From: an uncultured beta proteobacterium
GTDB taxonomy: Bacteria; Pseudomonadota; Gammaproteobacteria; Burkholderiales; Burkholderiaceae_C
Direction of reading: 5' to 3'
DNA length: 41,163 bases
Assembly: GCA_903928635.1 (NCBI GenBank)
Contig: CAIYRQ010000239.1
Coordinates: forward strand, 1-41,163
The translations under genes were made by a program, and so were the position numbers. Below are positions 8,398 through 18,086 of the stretch, piece by piece (the stretch's first letter is position 1; the number at the start of each line of letters is the position of its first letter). Below the pieces are notes generated by a model. That model saw only the letters and a program-made list of their open reading frames with translations, had not been told where the DNA came from and made no database searches.

Positions 8398-10569
8398 ATG
8401 AGCAATAACATTCATATGGAAGTCGGTGCTGACGGCATCGCATTGGTGACTCTCGACGTGGCCGCAAGAAGCGTCAATGTTTTCACACCAGAATTCACGG
8501 CAGAACTGAGTGAGGTCATAGAGTCTTTGCGCGATCGCGAGGACATCGTCGGCGCCATCATCACCTCAGGCAAAAAATCGGGCTTTATGGCCGGGGCAGA
8601 CCTGATGGACTTTGTCCACTTGCATGACAAAAATCTCACTCCGACTCAGGCTGCACAAGTTGTTGCGCCGGCTGCTGCCGCACTTCGCCGACTTGAGTTG
8701 TGCGGTAAACCTGTGGCAGCCGCCATCAACGGATTCGCCCTGGGTGGAGGCTTTGAACTTTGCCTCGCTTGCCACTATCGCGTATTGGTCGATAGCGCCA
8801 AAGCCGTCGTTGGTTTGCCCGAAGTAACCGTTGGCCTGCTGCCAGCAGGCGGAGGAACCCAGCGACTACCACGTCTCATCGGGATAAAAAACGCTTTGCC
8901 ACTGCTTCTCACGGGTCGCCACGTGAGTCCGGGCGAAGCGCTCAAACTGGGATTGGTCAACGCACTCGCTTCTGCGGACAACCTCATAAGCCTCGCGCGT
9001 CAATGGGTACTAGAGCACCCCGGCCACAAGCAAGCTTGGGACATCAAGGGCTTTGCTGTACCTGGTGGCGCCGGTGCGATGGCACCGCATTCAAACGAGA
9101 GCTTCAGCGTCGGCATGGCGAAAATCCGGCGCGATACGCAGGACAACGAACCGGCCCCTCTGGCCATCCTCTCGTGTGTCTACGAAGGCACACAACTGCC
9201 GATCGACGCTGGCCTGAAGATTGAATCGGGATACTTTGGTCAACTATTGGCAGGCCCTGTTGCACGCAATCTGATGCGAACCATGTTCATTCATCAAGGC
9301 GCTGCGCGCAAACTCAGCAAACGGCCGGCTGGCATTGAAAAAACTACGGTTCAGAAATTGGGGGTTTTGGGTGCAGGAATGATGGGCGCAGGGATCGCCC
9401 AAGTTGCAGCCGCTGCGGGTATTTACGTGGTGTTGTTGGATGCCACCCAGGCCTCTGCAGATGCGGGGAAAACGCGTGCTGCTAACGGCTATGCCCGTGA
9501 CGTCAAGGCAGGTCGGGGCTCGCAGCACGAAGCAGATGAAAAACTCGCTCGCATCCATGCCACCTCTGAATTTGAGGCATTGAACGGATGTGACTTCATT
9601 GTCGAAGCAGTGTTCGAAGACCGGGCCGTCAAAGGGGAGGTCTACAAAAAGGCGGCTCTTGCGTTGGGACAGCTGCCCGAAGGCTTTGTGATGGCGACCA
9701 ACACCTCCACTTTGCCCGTCACAGGCCTCGCGGAACTGTGGATAGATCCACAGGAATTCATCGGCTTGCACTTCTTTTCACCGGTTGAGCGGATGTCACT
9801 GGTCGAGATTATTCAGGGACGTCAGACATCCGCACATGCCCTGGCAAGAGCCCTCGATTTTGTAGCGCAATTGGGCAAGGTTCCGATCGTCGTGAACGAC
9901 AGTCCAGGGTTCTACACGAGCCGAATATTTTGCGCCTATATTGATGAGGGAATGGCGATGCTGGCTGAGGGAGTGTCCCCAGCACTGATCGAAAATGCCG
10001 CGCGTCAGGCGGGATTCGCCACGCCACCGCTTGCGGTCACGGACGAAGTGTCACTGGATTTGCAGGAGCGAGTCATCGGTCAAGCCATTGCGGACGGTTT
10101 GGAGCCAAAATTCCTTCGGCAGCATGCCCAAGCGGTGGTCGCTGCAATGGTCTCAAAGGGACGTCTGGGAAGGAAAAGTGCAGGCGGGTTTCATGATTTT
10201 CCAGCCGGACAACCGAAGCGACTATGGCAAGGCTTGTCGGAATTATTTCCGCCGGCAGGAACCCAACCCGATGTACAGACCGTAAAGAACCGCCTTTTGT
10301 ATATCCAGGCGCTTGAATCAGCCCGCTGTGTTGAAGAGAGCGTGGTACCCGAGGCTTCCGACGCGGATCTTGGTTCCATATTGGCCTTGGGTTTTCCTAA
10401 ATGGACGGGAGGAACACTTTCGTTCATCGAAACCATTGGAGCCGCTGCGTTTATTACGGAATGTGACCGTCTCGCGGGGCTTTATGGAGAGCGCTTCCGC
10501 CCGTCATCTTGGCTACGTCAACGAGCCACATCACGTCAGGCCTTTTATCCGTCGCCCGCACATGTTTGA
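8398..10569 (+). CDS. Bifunctional enoyl-CoA hydratase / 3-hydroxyacyl-CoA dehydrogenase (FadB/FadJ-like)
   Basis: N-terminal crotonase (GFMAGADLMDF, ALGGGFELCLACHYR) fused to HAD (KLGVLGAGMMGAGIAQVAAAAG, GLHFFSPVERMSLVEIIQG). Confidence 0.94.
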   Translation: MSNNIHMEVGADGIALVTLDVAARSVNVFTPEFTAELSEVIESLRDREDIVGAIITSGKKSGFMAGADLMDFVHLHDKNLTPTQAAQVVAPAAAALRRLELCGKPVAAAINGFALGGGFELCLACHYRVLVDSAKAVVGLPEVTVGLLPAGGGTQRLPRLIGIKNALPLLLTGRHVSPGEALKLGLVNALASADNLISLARQWVLEHPGHKQAWDIKGFAVPGGAGAMAPHSNESFSVGMAKIRRDTQDNEPAPLAILSCVYEGTQLPIDAGLKIESGYFGQLLAGPVARNLMRTMFIHQGAARKLSKRPAGIEKTTVQKLGVLGAGMMGAGIAQVAAAAGIYVVLLDATQASADAGKTRAANGYARDVKAGRGSQHEADEKLARIHATSEFEALNGCDFIVEAVFEDRAVKGEVYKKAALALGQLPEGFVMATNTSTLPVTGLAELWIDPQEFIGLHFFSPVERMSLVEIIQGRQTSAHALARALDFVAQLGKVPIVVNDSPGFYTSRIFCAYIDEGMAMLAEGVSPALIENAARQAGFATPPLAVTDEVSLDLQERVIGQAIADGLEPKFLRQHAQAVVAAMVSKGRLGRKSAGGFHDFPAGQPKRLWQGLSELFPPAGTQPDVQTVKNRLLYIQALESARCVEESVVPEASDADLGSILALGFPKWTGGTLSFIETIGAAAFITECDRLAGLYGERFRPSSWLRQRATSRQAFYPSPAHV

Positions 10570-10618
10570 ACGCACCAGAGACTGAATTCCCGACAATTTC
10601 ACGGATGGAGACCTTTTG

Positions 10619-12262
10619 ATGACCCCCTATGCCTATCCCTTGCTCATCAAGCAGCTATTGGTGAGCCCTATTGCACAGCGTTCACGCAAGGAAATTGTGT
10701 ACCGGGATAAGGTACGGATGGACTACCCGGGCCTCATCCACCGAATTGGGAGGCTGGGAAGCGGACTGTTATCGCTGGGCGTGCGTTCAGGCGACACCGT
10801 TGCAGTTTTGGACTGGGATACACACCGCTATCTGGAATGCTATTTTGCTATTCCAATGATCGGCGCCACGCTCATGAAGACCAACATACGTTTGTCGCCC
10901 GAGCAAATCGCCTACACCTTGGAGCATTCCGGCGCGGAGACCCTGCTGGTCAACGTTGATTTTGTTCCGCTCATTCAGCAGATACGCCATCAACTCACCC
11001 ATGTCAAACGCGTCATTTGTCTGAGCGATGAAGGCTTTGTTCCTGAGGGTGTGGAATGGACAACCGAATACGAATCACTGCTTACCACCGGGAATCCAGA
11101 CCACGAGTTTCCGGACTTCGATGAGGAAACGCGCGCCACGCTTTACTACACCACGGGAACTACCGGTGCACCTAAGGGTGTGTACTTCAGCCATCGCCAG
11201 TTAGTGCTGCACGCACTGACAGTGTTGGCAAGCGTATCCCAGGCGGGCGAAAACGGTCGGTTCTCTCGCAATGACGTGTACATGCCGTTGACGCCTATGT
11301 TTCACGCACACGCTTGGGGATATCCCTACATTGCAACCCTCTGCGGCTGGAAGCAGGTATATCCAGGCAAGTTTGAGGCTTCGCATGCGGTGAAACTCGC
11401 CCTGCAAGAAGGCGTGAGCTATTCCCACTGTGTGCCAACGATTTTGGATATGGTGCTTTCGGCGCCAGAAGCGCAGGGCGTTAATTTCAATGGCTGGAAG
11501 ATCCTGATTGGTGGCAGCGCCTTGTCGCGCACCTTGTGCCAAAAGGCGATGGATCGCAACGTGGACGTGTACTGCGGCTATGGCATGTCGGAAACAGCCC
11601 CGCTTCTGACCCTTGCGCAATTGAAAACAGACACGCTAGAAGACGCACAAGACAGCGCTGAGAAAGGTATCGATTTGCGCATCACACAGGGCATGCCCAT
11701 CTTGATGGCGCAGGTTCGGGTAGTCAATCAGGACATGCAAACCGTTCCGGCGGATGGGAAAGCCGTTGGAGAAGTCGTAGTTCGAACACCTTATCTCACG
11801 CAGGGATACCACAACAATCCAGAGGCCTCTGAGCAGCTTTGGGAGGGAGGTTGGCTGCACACCGGCGATATTGGTCTCTTTGATCAGGATGGCTATTTGC
11901 AATTGGTGGACCGCCAAAAGGATGTCATCAAGAGCGGTGGCGAGTGGATTTCCTCGATTGCACTGGAAGATCTGATAAGCCGACATCCCGGAGTGAGCGA
12001 AGTTGCGGTTATCGGCGTTGTTGACGTCAAGTGGGGAGAGCGTCCTTTGGCACTCGTTGTCCCCAAACAGGCCGACTCTGTCAGCGCAGATGAACTAAAA
12101 AAGCATTTACGCGCGATTGCCGCCACCGGAAGTATTTCGACATTTGCGATTCCCGACCAATACATCTTCGTCGATCAAATTGCCAAGACGAGCGTTGGCA
12201 AACTTGACAAGAAGCGACTCCGTGAAACATTCGGTGCAGAAGTCTCACCCAAGGCGCAATGA
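10619..12262 (+). CDS. AMP-dependent fatty-acid--CoA ligase
   Basis: YYTTGTTGAPKGVYFSHRQ P-loop, YGMSETAPLL, GWLHTGDIGLFDQDGYLQLVDRQKDVIKSGGEWIS; ATG 10619 preferred over TTG 10616. Confidence 0.93.
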   Translation: MTPYAYPLLIKQLLVSPIAQRSRKEIVYRDKVRMDYPGLIHRIGRLGSGLLSLGVRSGDTVAVLDWDTHRYLECYFAIPMIGATLMKTNIRLSPEQIAYTLEHSGAETLLVNVDFVPLIQQIRHQLTHVKRVICLSDEGFVPEGVEWTTEYESLLTTGNPDHEFPDFDEETRATLYYTTGTTGAPKGVYFSHRQLVLHALTVLASVSQAGENGRFSRNDVYMPLTPMFHAHAWGYPYIATLCGWKQVYPGKFEASHAVKLALQEGVSYSHCVPTILDMVLSAPEAQGVNFNGWKILIGGSALSRTLCQKAMDRNVDVYCGYGMSETAPLLTLAQLKTDTLEDAQDSAEKGIDLRITQGMPILMAQVRVVNQDMQTVPADGKAVGEVVVRTPYLTQGYHNNPEASEQLWEGGWLHTGDIGLFDQDGYLQLVDRQKDVIKSGGEWISSIALEDLISRHPGVSEVAVIGVVDVKWGERPLALVVPKQADSVSADELKKHLRAIAATGSISTFAIPDQYIFVDQIAKTSVGKLDKKRLRETFGAEVSPKAQ

Positions 12263-13032
12263 TGGACTTGGCATCGCTAATAAAGTCCAAGCACGTCTTA
12301 GTCACCGGCGCATCTTCGGGCCTTGGCGCTCACTTTGCACGACTTTTTGCAAGCTGTGGCGCGCATGTCACGGTTGCCGCAAGACGCATGGAAAAGCTAG
12401 AAACATTTGCCAGTGAACTTGAAAAACTCGGTGCCGCAAGTGTGCTGCCGGTCGCCATGGATGTCACGGATGCCGAATCGGTCAAGCAAGCGTTTGCGGC
12501 CATGTCCAATCACCAAACTCCGCTGAACGTTGTTGTCAACAATGCCGGCATTTCAGGTGAGGCCCTCGCTCTGAAGCAAACCGCGGATCAATTCGACGAA
12601 GTGATTGCGACCAACCTGCGGGGTGTCTGGCTGGTGGCAACCCAGGCCGCGCGCACATGGAAGGATGCGGGGCACGGTGGCTCCATCGTCAACATTGCCT
12701 CCATACAAGCAGAAAGGGTAGCGCCCGGGCTGAGCGCTTACTCCGCGTCGAAAGCGGCGGTGGTGCATCTGACGCGAAGCCTGGCGCTGGAGTGGGCACG
12801 CTATGGCATCCGGGTCAATGCACTTGAGCCTGGTTACATTCACACAGAAATCAACAGTGAGCTGTGGGACCAAGACTATGGCAAAGAAATGATCCGCCGG
12901 ATTCCCATGCGCCGCCTTGGTCGAGCTGAAGACCTGGATGGAGCGCTGCTTCTTTTGGCTTCGTCTGCTTCGTCATGGATGACTGGCTCTACGCTGGCTG
13001 TCGATGGAGGCCACCTGGTTTCTGGACTTTAA
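12259..13032 (+). CDS. Short-chain dehydrogenase/reductase
   Basis: VTGASSGLGAHFARLF, NNAGIS, YSASKAAV motifs; ATGA overlap with upstream ligase. Confidence 0.92.
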   Translation: MMDLASLIKSKHVLVTGASSGLGAHFARLFASCGAHVTVAARRMEKLETFASELEKLGAASVLPVAMDVTDAESVKQAFAAMSNHQTPLNVVVNNAGISGEALALKQTADQFDEVIATNLRGVWLVATQAARTWKDAGHGGSIVNIASIQAERVAPGLSAYSASKAAVVHLTRSLALEWARYGIRVNALEPGYIHTEINSELWDQDYGKEMIRRIPMRRLGRAEDLDGALLLLASSASSWMTGSTLAVDGGHLVSGL

Positions 13033-13048
13033 CAATTACATCTCCAAA

Positions 13049-14218
13049 ATGGACTTCTCACTATCCGCACCTCTTCTGGAGTTGCAAGCCCAAACGCGCC
13101 GCTTTATCGCAGAGCAAGTGATACCCCTTGAAAATGACGCTCGACAGTCATCTCATGGCCCAGACGAGGCATTGCGCCGCGAACTTGTCGAAAGGGCTCG
13201 CTCCGCGGGACTGTTGACTCCGCACGCCTCCATTGAAATGGGCGGCTTAGGCTTAAGCCACATCGCCAAGGCGATTGTTTTTGAAGAAGCTGGCTACTCT
13301 TGGCTTGGGCCGACGGCATTGAACATTCATGCGCCGGACGAAGGCAATATTCATCTGATGGAAGAGGTTGCCTCGCAGGAGCAGAAGGAACGTTGGCTGC
13401 GCCCGCAGGTTCAAGGTCATACACGCTCGTGTTTTGCCATGACGGAACCTGATGGCGCAGGTGCTGACCCCACCATGCTGACCACCACCGCACGTTTGGA
13501 TGGCGATGCATACGTCATCAACGGAACGAAATGGTTTATCACAGGCGCTGACGGAGCTGACTACGCCATCGTCATGGCACGTATGGAAGACGGATCTGCC
13601 ACCATGTTTCTGACGGACATGAGAAAGCCAGGAATTACGTTGGAACGTAGCATGGATGCAATGGACCGCTGCTTTACAGGAGGCCACGGCGTATTGCGTT
13701 TCCAGGATTTGCCTATCCCGGTCGGAGATGTCCTCGGTGAAGTCGGAAAGGGTTTTCGCTACGCGCAGGTGCGCCTCGCGCCGGCCAGGCTTACCCATTG
13801 CATGCGATGGCTAGGCCAAGCGCGGCGGGCACACGATTTGGCCGTCGCCTATGCCGCACGGCGTCACGCTTTTGGAAAACCCCTGGGTGAACACGAAGGT
13901 GTCGGCTTCATGCTTGCTGACAACGATATGGATCTGCAGACTGCACGCCTTCACATCCTGCACACCGCATGGCTGTTGGATCAAGGTCAGAAGTGCAATT
14001 TTGAGTCCAGTCGCGCCAAAGTGATTTGCTCAGAAGCCCAGTGGAGAGTCGTAGATCGTTGTGTTCAGATTTTGGGTGGGCAAGGAGTCACCGCCGAAAC
14101 GGCCGTCATGCGCATATTCACCGACATGCGCGCATTCCGGATCTATGACGGCCCCAGCGAGGTCCATCGCTGGAGCATGGCACGCAAGATCCTCAGTGCG
14201 GTCGGATCTGCGAAATGA
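13049..14218 (+). CDS. Acyl-CoA dehydrogenase family protein, ACAD10/ACAD11/LvaC-like
   Basis: FAMTEPDGAGADPTML, RLAPARLTHCMRWLGQARRAHDLAV, C-terminal IYDGPSEVHRWSMARKIL; start set at ATG 13049. Confidence 0.88.
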   Translation: MDFSLSAPLLELQAQTRRFIAEQVIPLENDARQSSHGPDEALRRELVERARSAGLLTPHASIEMGGLGLSHIAKAIVFEEAGYSWLGPTALNIHAPDEGNIHLMEEVASQEQKERWLRPQVQGHTRSCFAMTEPDGAGADPTMLTTTARLDGDAYVINGTKWFITGADGADYAIVMARMEDGSATMFLTDMRKPGITLERSMDAMDRCFTGGHGVLRFQDLPIPVGDVLGEVGKGFRYAQVRLAPARLTHCMRWLGQARRAHDLAVAYAARRHAFGKPLGEHEGVGFMLADNDMDLQTARLHILHTAWLLDQGQKCNFESSRAKVICSEAQWRVVDRCVQILGGQGVTAETAVMRIFTDMRAFRIYDGPSEVHRWSMARKILSAVGSAK

Positions 14219-15240
14219 GTGAGCAAGCAGTCGCCGAATCCAGAGTTGCCGAGTACCTTCGGAACGCAGGGCTTATTGAGAGCGCTAAGGTGCAGTTGCA
14301 GGCCATTGCGGGAGGGCAATCGAATCCCACGTATCTTTTGACCGCCGGTAGTTTTAAGTCCGTTCTTCGCACCAAGCCACCAGGGGCGCTATTGCCCTCT
14401 GCACACGCAATCGACCGCGAATTCAGGGTGATGAAGGCACTTGAGGGTTCTGGAGTCCCTGTTCCAAAGATGTTTCTTTACTGCGACGACACCGCGGTGT
14501 TTGGGCGCCATTTTTACCTCATGGAATTTGTCCAAGGGCGCACTTTTGTAGAGCAGTCCTTGCCTGGGCTCGAGGCTGATCAAAGACGGGCGATTTATGG
14601 CGAAATGAGCCGTGTCATATCGCAACTGCACTCGGTGGACTACAAGGCCGTTGGCCTGGAAACCTACGGCAAGCCCGGAAGCTATTTTTCGCGTCAAATT
14701 GCGCGCTGGTCTCGGCAATGTCAAGAATCTAGCCTGCCAGTCAGCGATGCAATGCAACAGTTGATGGGCTGGCTTCCCGCGCACATTCCTTCGGACGATG
14801 AAACCACACTGGTTCATGGCGATTACCGTCTGGATAATCTTATTTTTCACCCCACCGAACCTCGGATTCTGGCGGTTTTGGACTGGGAGCTTTCGACTCT
14901 GGGACATCCCATGGCTGACTTCGCCTACCACTGTATGTCTTGGCGTATTCCGGCGAGTCTCTGGCGAGGCGTTGATGGATTAGACCTGCGCACACTTGGC
15001 ATCCCCATGGAGCACGACTACGTAAATGCCTACGAGCATCGAACTGGTCGCGAAGCTGGCAAGCACTGGGAGTTCTACATGGCCTACAACTTATTTCGTA
15101 TGGCGGCCATTCTTCATGGCATCGGCGAGCGTGCAGCACAGGGGAACGCCACAGCGAGTAACGCGTCTGAGACTGCCGCAGTGGCAGTACCGCTTGCGCA
15201 AATCGGATGGGAATGCGCGAAACGCTACGACGCCAGCTAA
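14215..15240 (+). CDS. Phosphotransferase family protein (APH fold; ACAD10/11 N-domain / LvaA-like)
   Basis: LVHGDYRLDNLIFHPTEPRILAVLDWELSTLGHPMADFAY; ATGA overlap with ACAD. Confidence 0.9.
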   Translation: MSEQAVAESRVAEYLRNAGLIESAKVQLQAIAGGQSNPTYLLTAGSFKSVLRTKPPGALLPSAHAIDREFRVMKALEGSGVPVPKMFLYCDDTAVFGRHFYLMEFVQGRTFVEQSLPGLEADQRRAIYGEMSRVISQLHSVDYKAVGLETYGKPGSYFSRQIARWSRQCQESSLPVSDAMQQLMGWLPAHIPSDDETTLVHGDYRLDNLIFHPTEPRILAVLDWELSTLGHPMADFAYHCMSWRIPASLWRGVDGLDLRTLGIPMEHDYVNAYEHRTGREAGKHWEFYMAYNLFRMAAILHGIGERAAQGNATASNASETAAVAVPLAQIGWECAKRYDAS

Positions 15241-15275
15241 TCTGCGCCCCCAAAAGCCGTTCTCCATGGTGCATT

Positions 15276-15291
15276 TCGTCGAAAGCGACGA
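15276..15291. promoter_or_regulatory. Palindromic operator site 4 (TCGTCGAAAGCGACGA)
   Basis: Perfect palindrome arms; 22 nt to GAAAAT (15314-15319); upstream of the ADH-ALDH pair. Confidence 0.84.
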
Positions 15292-15399
15292 GGGACCTGT
15301 TCTGGTCAGGCGAGAAAATTGTCGTAGGAAAGTGAGCACTGACCCTTGATTTGGGGATAGCGCCCATTTACGTTGCGTTTCAACCTCACGAGGACACCT

Positions 15400-16506
15400 A
15401 TGAAAATCCTGGCAGCAGTTGCTCCAAGCGCGGGCGCGCCATTTGTCAACAAGTCGCTCAACCTGGACGATCCGCGCGACGATGAAGTGCTTGTTCGCAT
15501 ACAGGGGGTCGGTGTTTGTCACACCGATTTGGTGGCACAGGCAGGCGTTCTTCCGCTGAAATTCCCTGCTGTTCTTGGTCACGAGGGCGCCGGGATTGTC
15601 GAACGGGTCGGGGCCAAAGTGCGCAAGGTGAAGCCCGGGGATCAAGTCATATTGAGCTTTATGTCCTGCGGACATTGCCCGAGCTGTGAAGACCACGAGC
15701 CTGCATACTGCTACCAGCTCACCGCGCTCAATATGGGGGGGTCGCGCCCCGACGGCAGTCATACGCTGCATGACGGCGACTCTGTGGTCACCGGCAGCTT
15801 CTTCGGACAATCCTCCTTCGCCAACTATTCACTGGCGCAAGAGCGCAACATCGTCAAAATTCTTCCCGGCGTTCCACTGGAGATCGCCGGAGTCCTGGGG
15901 TGTGGGGTCCAAACAGGCGCAGGGGCAATCCTGCGCTCGATGGATTGCAAGCCGGGCGCTTCGCTTCTAGTGATTGGCGGTGGAGCAGTCGGCTTGAGCG
16001 CGGTCATGGCAGCCAAGGCACGGGGCTTGTCGCGAATTCTGCTGGGCGAACGCCTGGACTCGCGCCGGGACATTGCCAGAGAGCTCGGCGTTACAGATTT
16101 CGTCAACCCACCGGATGGAAACCTTGCGGACGAGGTTCTGCGCCTGCTGCCTAACGGGGTGGACTATGTGCTGGATACCACAGGTGTTCCTTCGCTCCTC
16201 GAACAAGTTCCTCGCCTGATTGCGCGACGAGGGACCTTTGGATTTGTCGGGCTACCACCCGGCTCCCATACAGCGATGACTCTCCCGTTCGGCCTGATGG
16301 ATGCCATGCGGCGCGGACTCACGCTGCGGGGAATTATCGAGGGTGACTCCGATGTTGACGGGTTCATTGAATCACTGATGGAGATGTACCTTGCAGGAAA
16401 TTTTCCGTTTGACAAGTTAGTTCGTACGTTTCCCATGGCAGAAATCAATGCCGCTATTGAAGCGCAACACCAAGGTGAATGCGTAAAAGTCGTTCTGATT
16501 CCCTAA
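15400..16506 (+). CDS. Zn-dependent alcohol dehydrogenase (MDR family, aryl-alcohol-dehydrogenase-like)
   Basis: GVCHTDLVAQAG, GHEGAGIVERVG, CGHCPSCEDHEPAYC structural-Zn cysteines, VIGGGAVGLSAVMAAK; ATG 15400 preferred over TTG 15373. Confidence 0.92.
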   Translation: MKILAAVAPSAGAPFVNKSLNLDDPRDDEVLVRIQGVGVCHTDLVAQAGVLPLKFPAVLGHEGAGIVERVGAKVRKVKPGDQVILSFMSCGHCPSCEDHEPAYCYQLTALNMGGSRPDGSHTLHDGDSVVTGSFFGQSSFANYSLAQERNIVKILPGVPLEIAGVLGCGVQTGAGAILRSMDCKPGASLLVIGGGAVGLSAVMAAKARGLSRILLGERLDSRRDIARELGVTDFVNPPDGNLADEVLRLLPNGVDYVLDTTGVPSLLEQVPRLIARRGTFGFVGLPPGSHTAMTLPFGLMDAMRRGLTLRGIIEGDSDVDGFIESLMEMYLAGNFPFDKLVRTFPMAEINAAIEAQHQGECVKVVLIP

Positions 16507-16519
16507 AGAAGCTAAATAA

Positions 16520-17941
16520 ATGAACAGCAACACACAAGCCTACCGCATGCTCATTGACGGACGCCTGGTTTCCGGCAATTCGACCATTCCCGTCGTAAAT
16601 CCTGCAAAAGAGGTCGAGCTTGCACACGCACCGGATTGCTCCGACGAGCAACTGGAGGAAACGATTTCTGCGGCACGCAAGGCGTATCCGAGCTGGCGGG
16701 ACCTTGGAATTGAAGGCCGAAGAGCTTTGATTCAACAGATGGCACCGCGCATCGAGGCCCAGGTTCCCGAGCTGTCTAGACTGATGACGCAGGAGCAAGG
16801 AAAACCATTAGCAGCTGCTGTGCGTGAATTTGACAGCACTCTGCGTTTTATGCGGGGGCTTGCAAGCCTTGATCTCCCCGAGGTCGTGAACGAAGATACA
16901 GACGTTCGTTTGAGCGTTACCCGCCGGGTTCCGATTGGCGTCGTTGCAGCGCTTTCACCGTGGAATTATCCGGTTCTCTTGTCGTGGTGGAAGGTCGTTC
17001 CCGCATTGCTGGCAGGTAATACGGTTGTTCTGAAGCCGTCACCGCTCACTCCGCTGACCGTTCTACGTATCGCCGAACTGATGGTCGACCTGTTGCCTGC
17101 TGGCGTTCTGAACGTGATCAGCGGAGGTGACCATCTAGGCCCGAAGCTGACGGTACACCCGGGAATCGACAAAATCAGCTTCACTGGCTCCACACCCACA
17201 GGTCGCAGGATCATGCAGAGTGCGTCCAGCACGCTGAAACGAGTGACGCTGGAGCTGGGAGGGAACGATGCGGCAATCGTTTTGCCAGATGCCGATATTG
17301 AAACGGCGGTTCCTCAAATTTTCTGGGCAGCATTCGGCAACAGTGGCCAGGTTTGCGTCGCCTCCAAACGCATTTACGTGCATCGGGATAAGTATGACGA
17401 ATTCGCCAAAAAATTCGTCGAGTATGCAAAGACAGTCAAAGTCGGTGATGGTTTAATTCCAGAAAATTTGTTGGGGCCTCTTCAGAATCGCCGCCAATAT
17501 GAATCTGTCAAAGCTCTCATTGCGCGTGCGAAAGCACAGGGCCACAAAGTGCTTTTTGAGGGGCAAATTCCTGAGGGACCCGGCTACTTCCTTCCCGTTA
17601 CTATTTTTGACAATCCGCCAGAGGAGAGTGAGTTGGTATCGGAGGAGCCATTCGGACCCGTACTGCCACTGCTGAAAGTGGACTCCATTGACGAGGCCAT
17701 TGCGCGCGCAAATGCCAGCCCCTACGGACTCGCTGGTTCCGTGTGGTCAAAAGATCTGACAGCGGCCATGAAGGTCGCAGGACAGCTGGAGACAGGCACC
17801 GTGTTCGTCAACGAACCGTTCTATTTGTCTCCCTTTGCGGCGTTTGGCGGTCACAAGCAATCAGGCGTTGGCATAGAGAACGGACTCGATGGACTGTTGA
17901 GCTTTACCAACCCCCTGACGATCATGTTGCGGCGCAGCTAG
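16520..17941 (+). CDS. NAD(P)-dependent aldehyde dehydrogenase
   Basis: SPWNYPVLLSWWKVVPALLAGNTVVLKPS, TLELGGNDAAIVLPDAD, NSGQVCVASKRIYV. Confidence 0.95.
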   Translation: MNSNTQAYRMLIDGRLVSGNSTIPVVNPAKEVELAHAPDCSDEQLEETISAARKAYPSWRDLGIEGRRALIQQMAPRIEAQVPELSRLMTQEQGKPLAAAVREFDSTLRFMRGLASLDLPEVVNEDTDVRLSVTRRVPIGVVAALSPWNYPVLLSWWKVVPALLAGNTVVLKPSPLTPLTVLRIAELMVDLLPAGVLNVISGGDHLGPKLTVHPGIDKISFTGSTPTGRRIMQSASSTLKRVTLELGGNDAAIVLPDADIETAVPQIFWAAFGNSGQVCVASKRIYVHRDKYDEFAKKFVEYAKTVKVGDGLIPENLLGPLQNRRQYESVKALIARAKAQGHKVLFEGQIPEGPGYFLPVTIFDNPPEESELVSEEPFGPVLPLLKVDSIDEAIARANASPYGLAGSVWSKDLTAAMKVAGQLETGTVFVNEPFYLSPFAAFGGHKQSGVGIENGLDGLLSFTNPLTIMLRRS

Positions 17942-17975
17942 CTCGCTACGCAAAAACGCCCAGACGGTGTGCAAG

Positions 17976-17991
17976 TCGTCGCTTCCGACGA
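17976..17991. promoter_or_regulatory. Palindromic operator site 5 (TCGTCGCTTCCGACGA)
   Basis: Perfect palindrome arms; 22 nt to TAGGAT (18014-18019); upstream of the ABC substrate-binding protein gene. Confidence 0.86.
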
Positions 17992-18086
17992 TGAGCTTCC
18001 AAGGGCACGAACCTAGGATGCGCTCAATTCGCCATAAGGCGGATCACTCAATTAGAAACCTATTCGGACAGAAAGCAGGAGCACTC

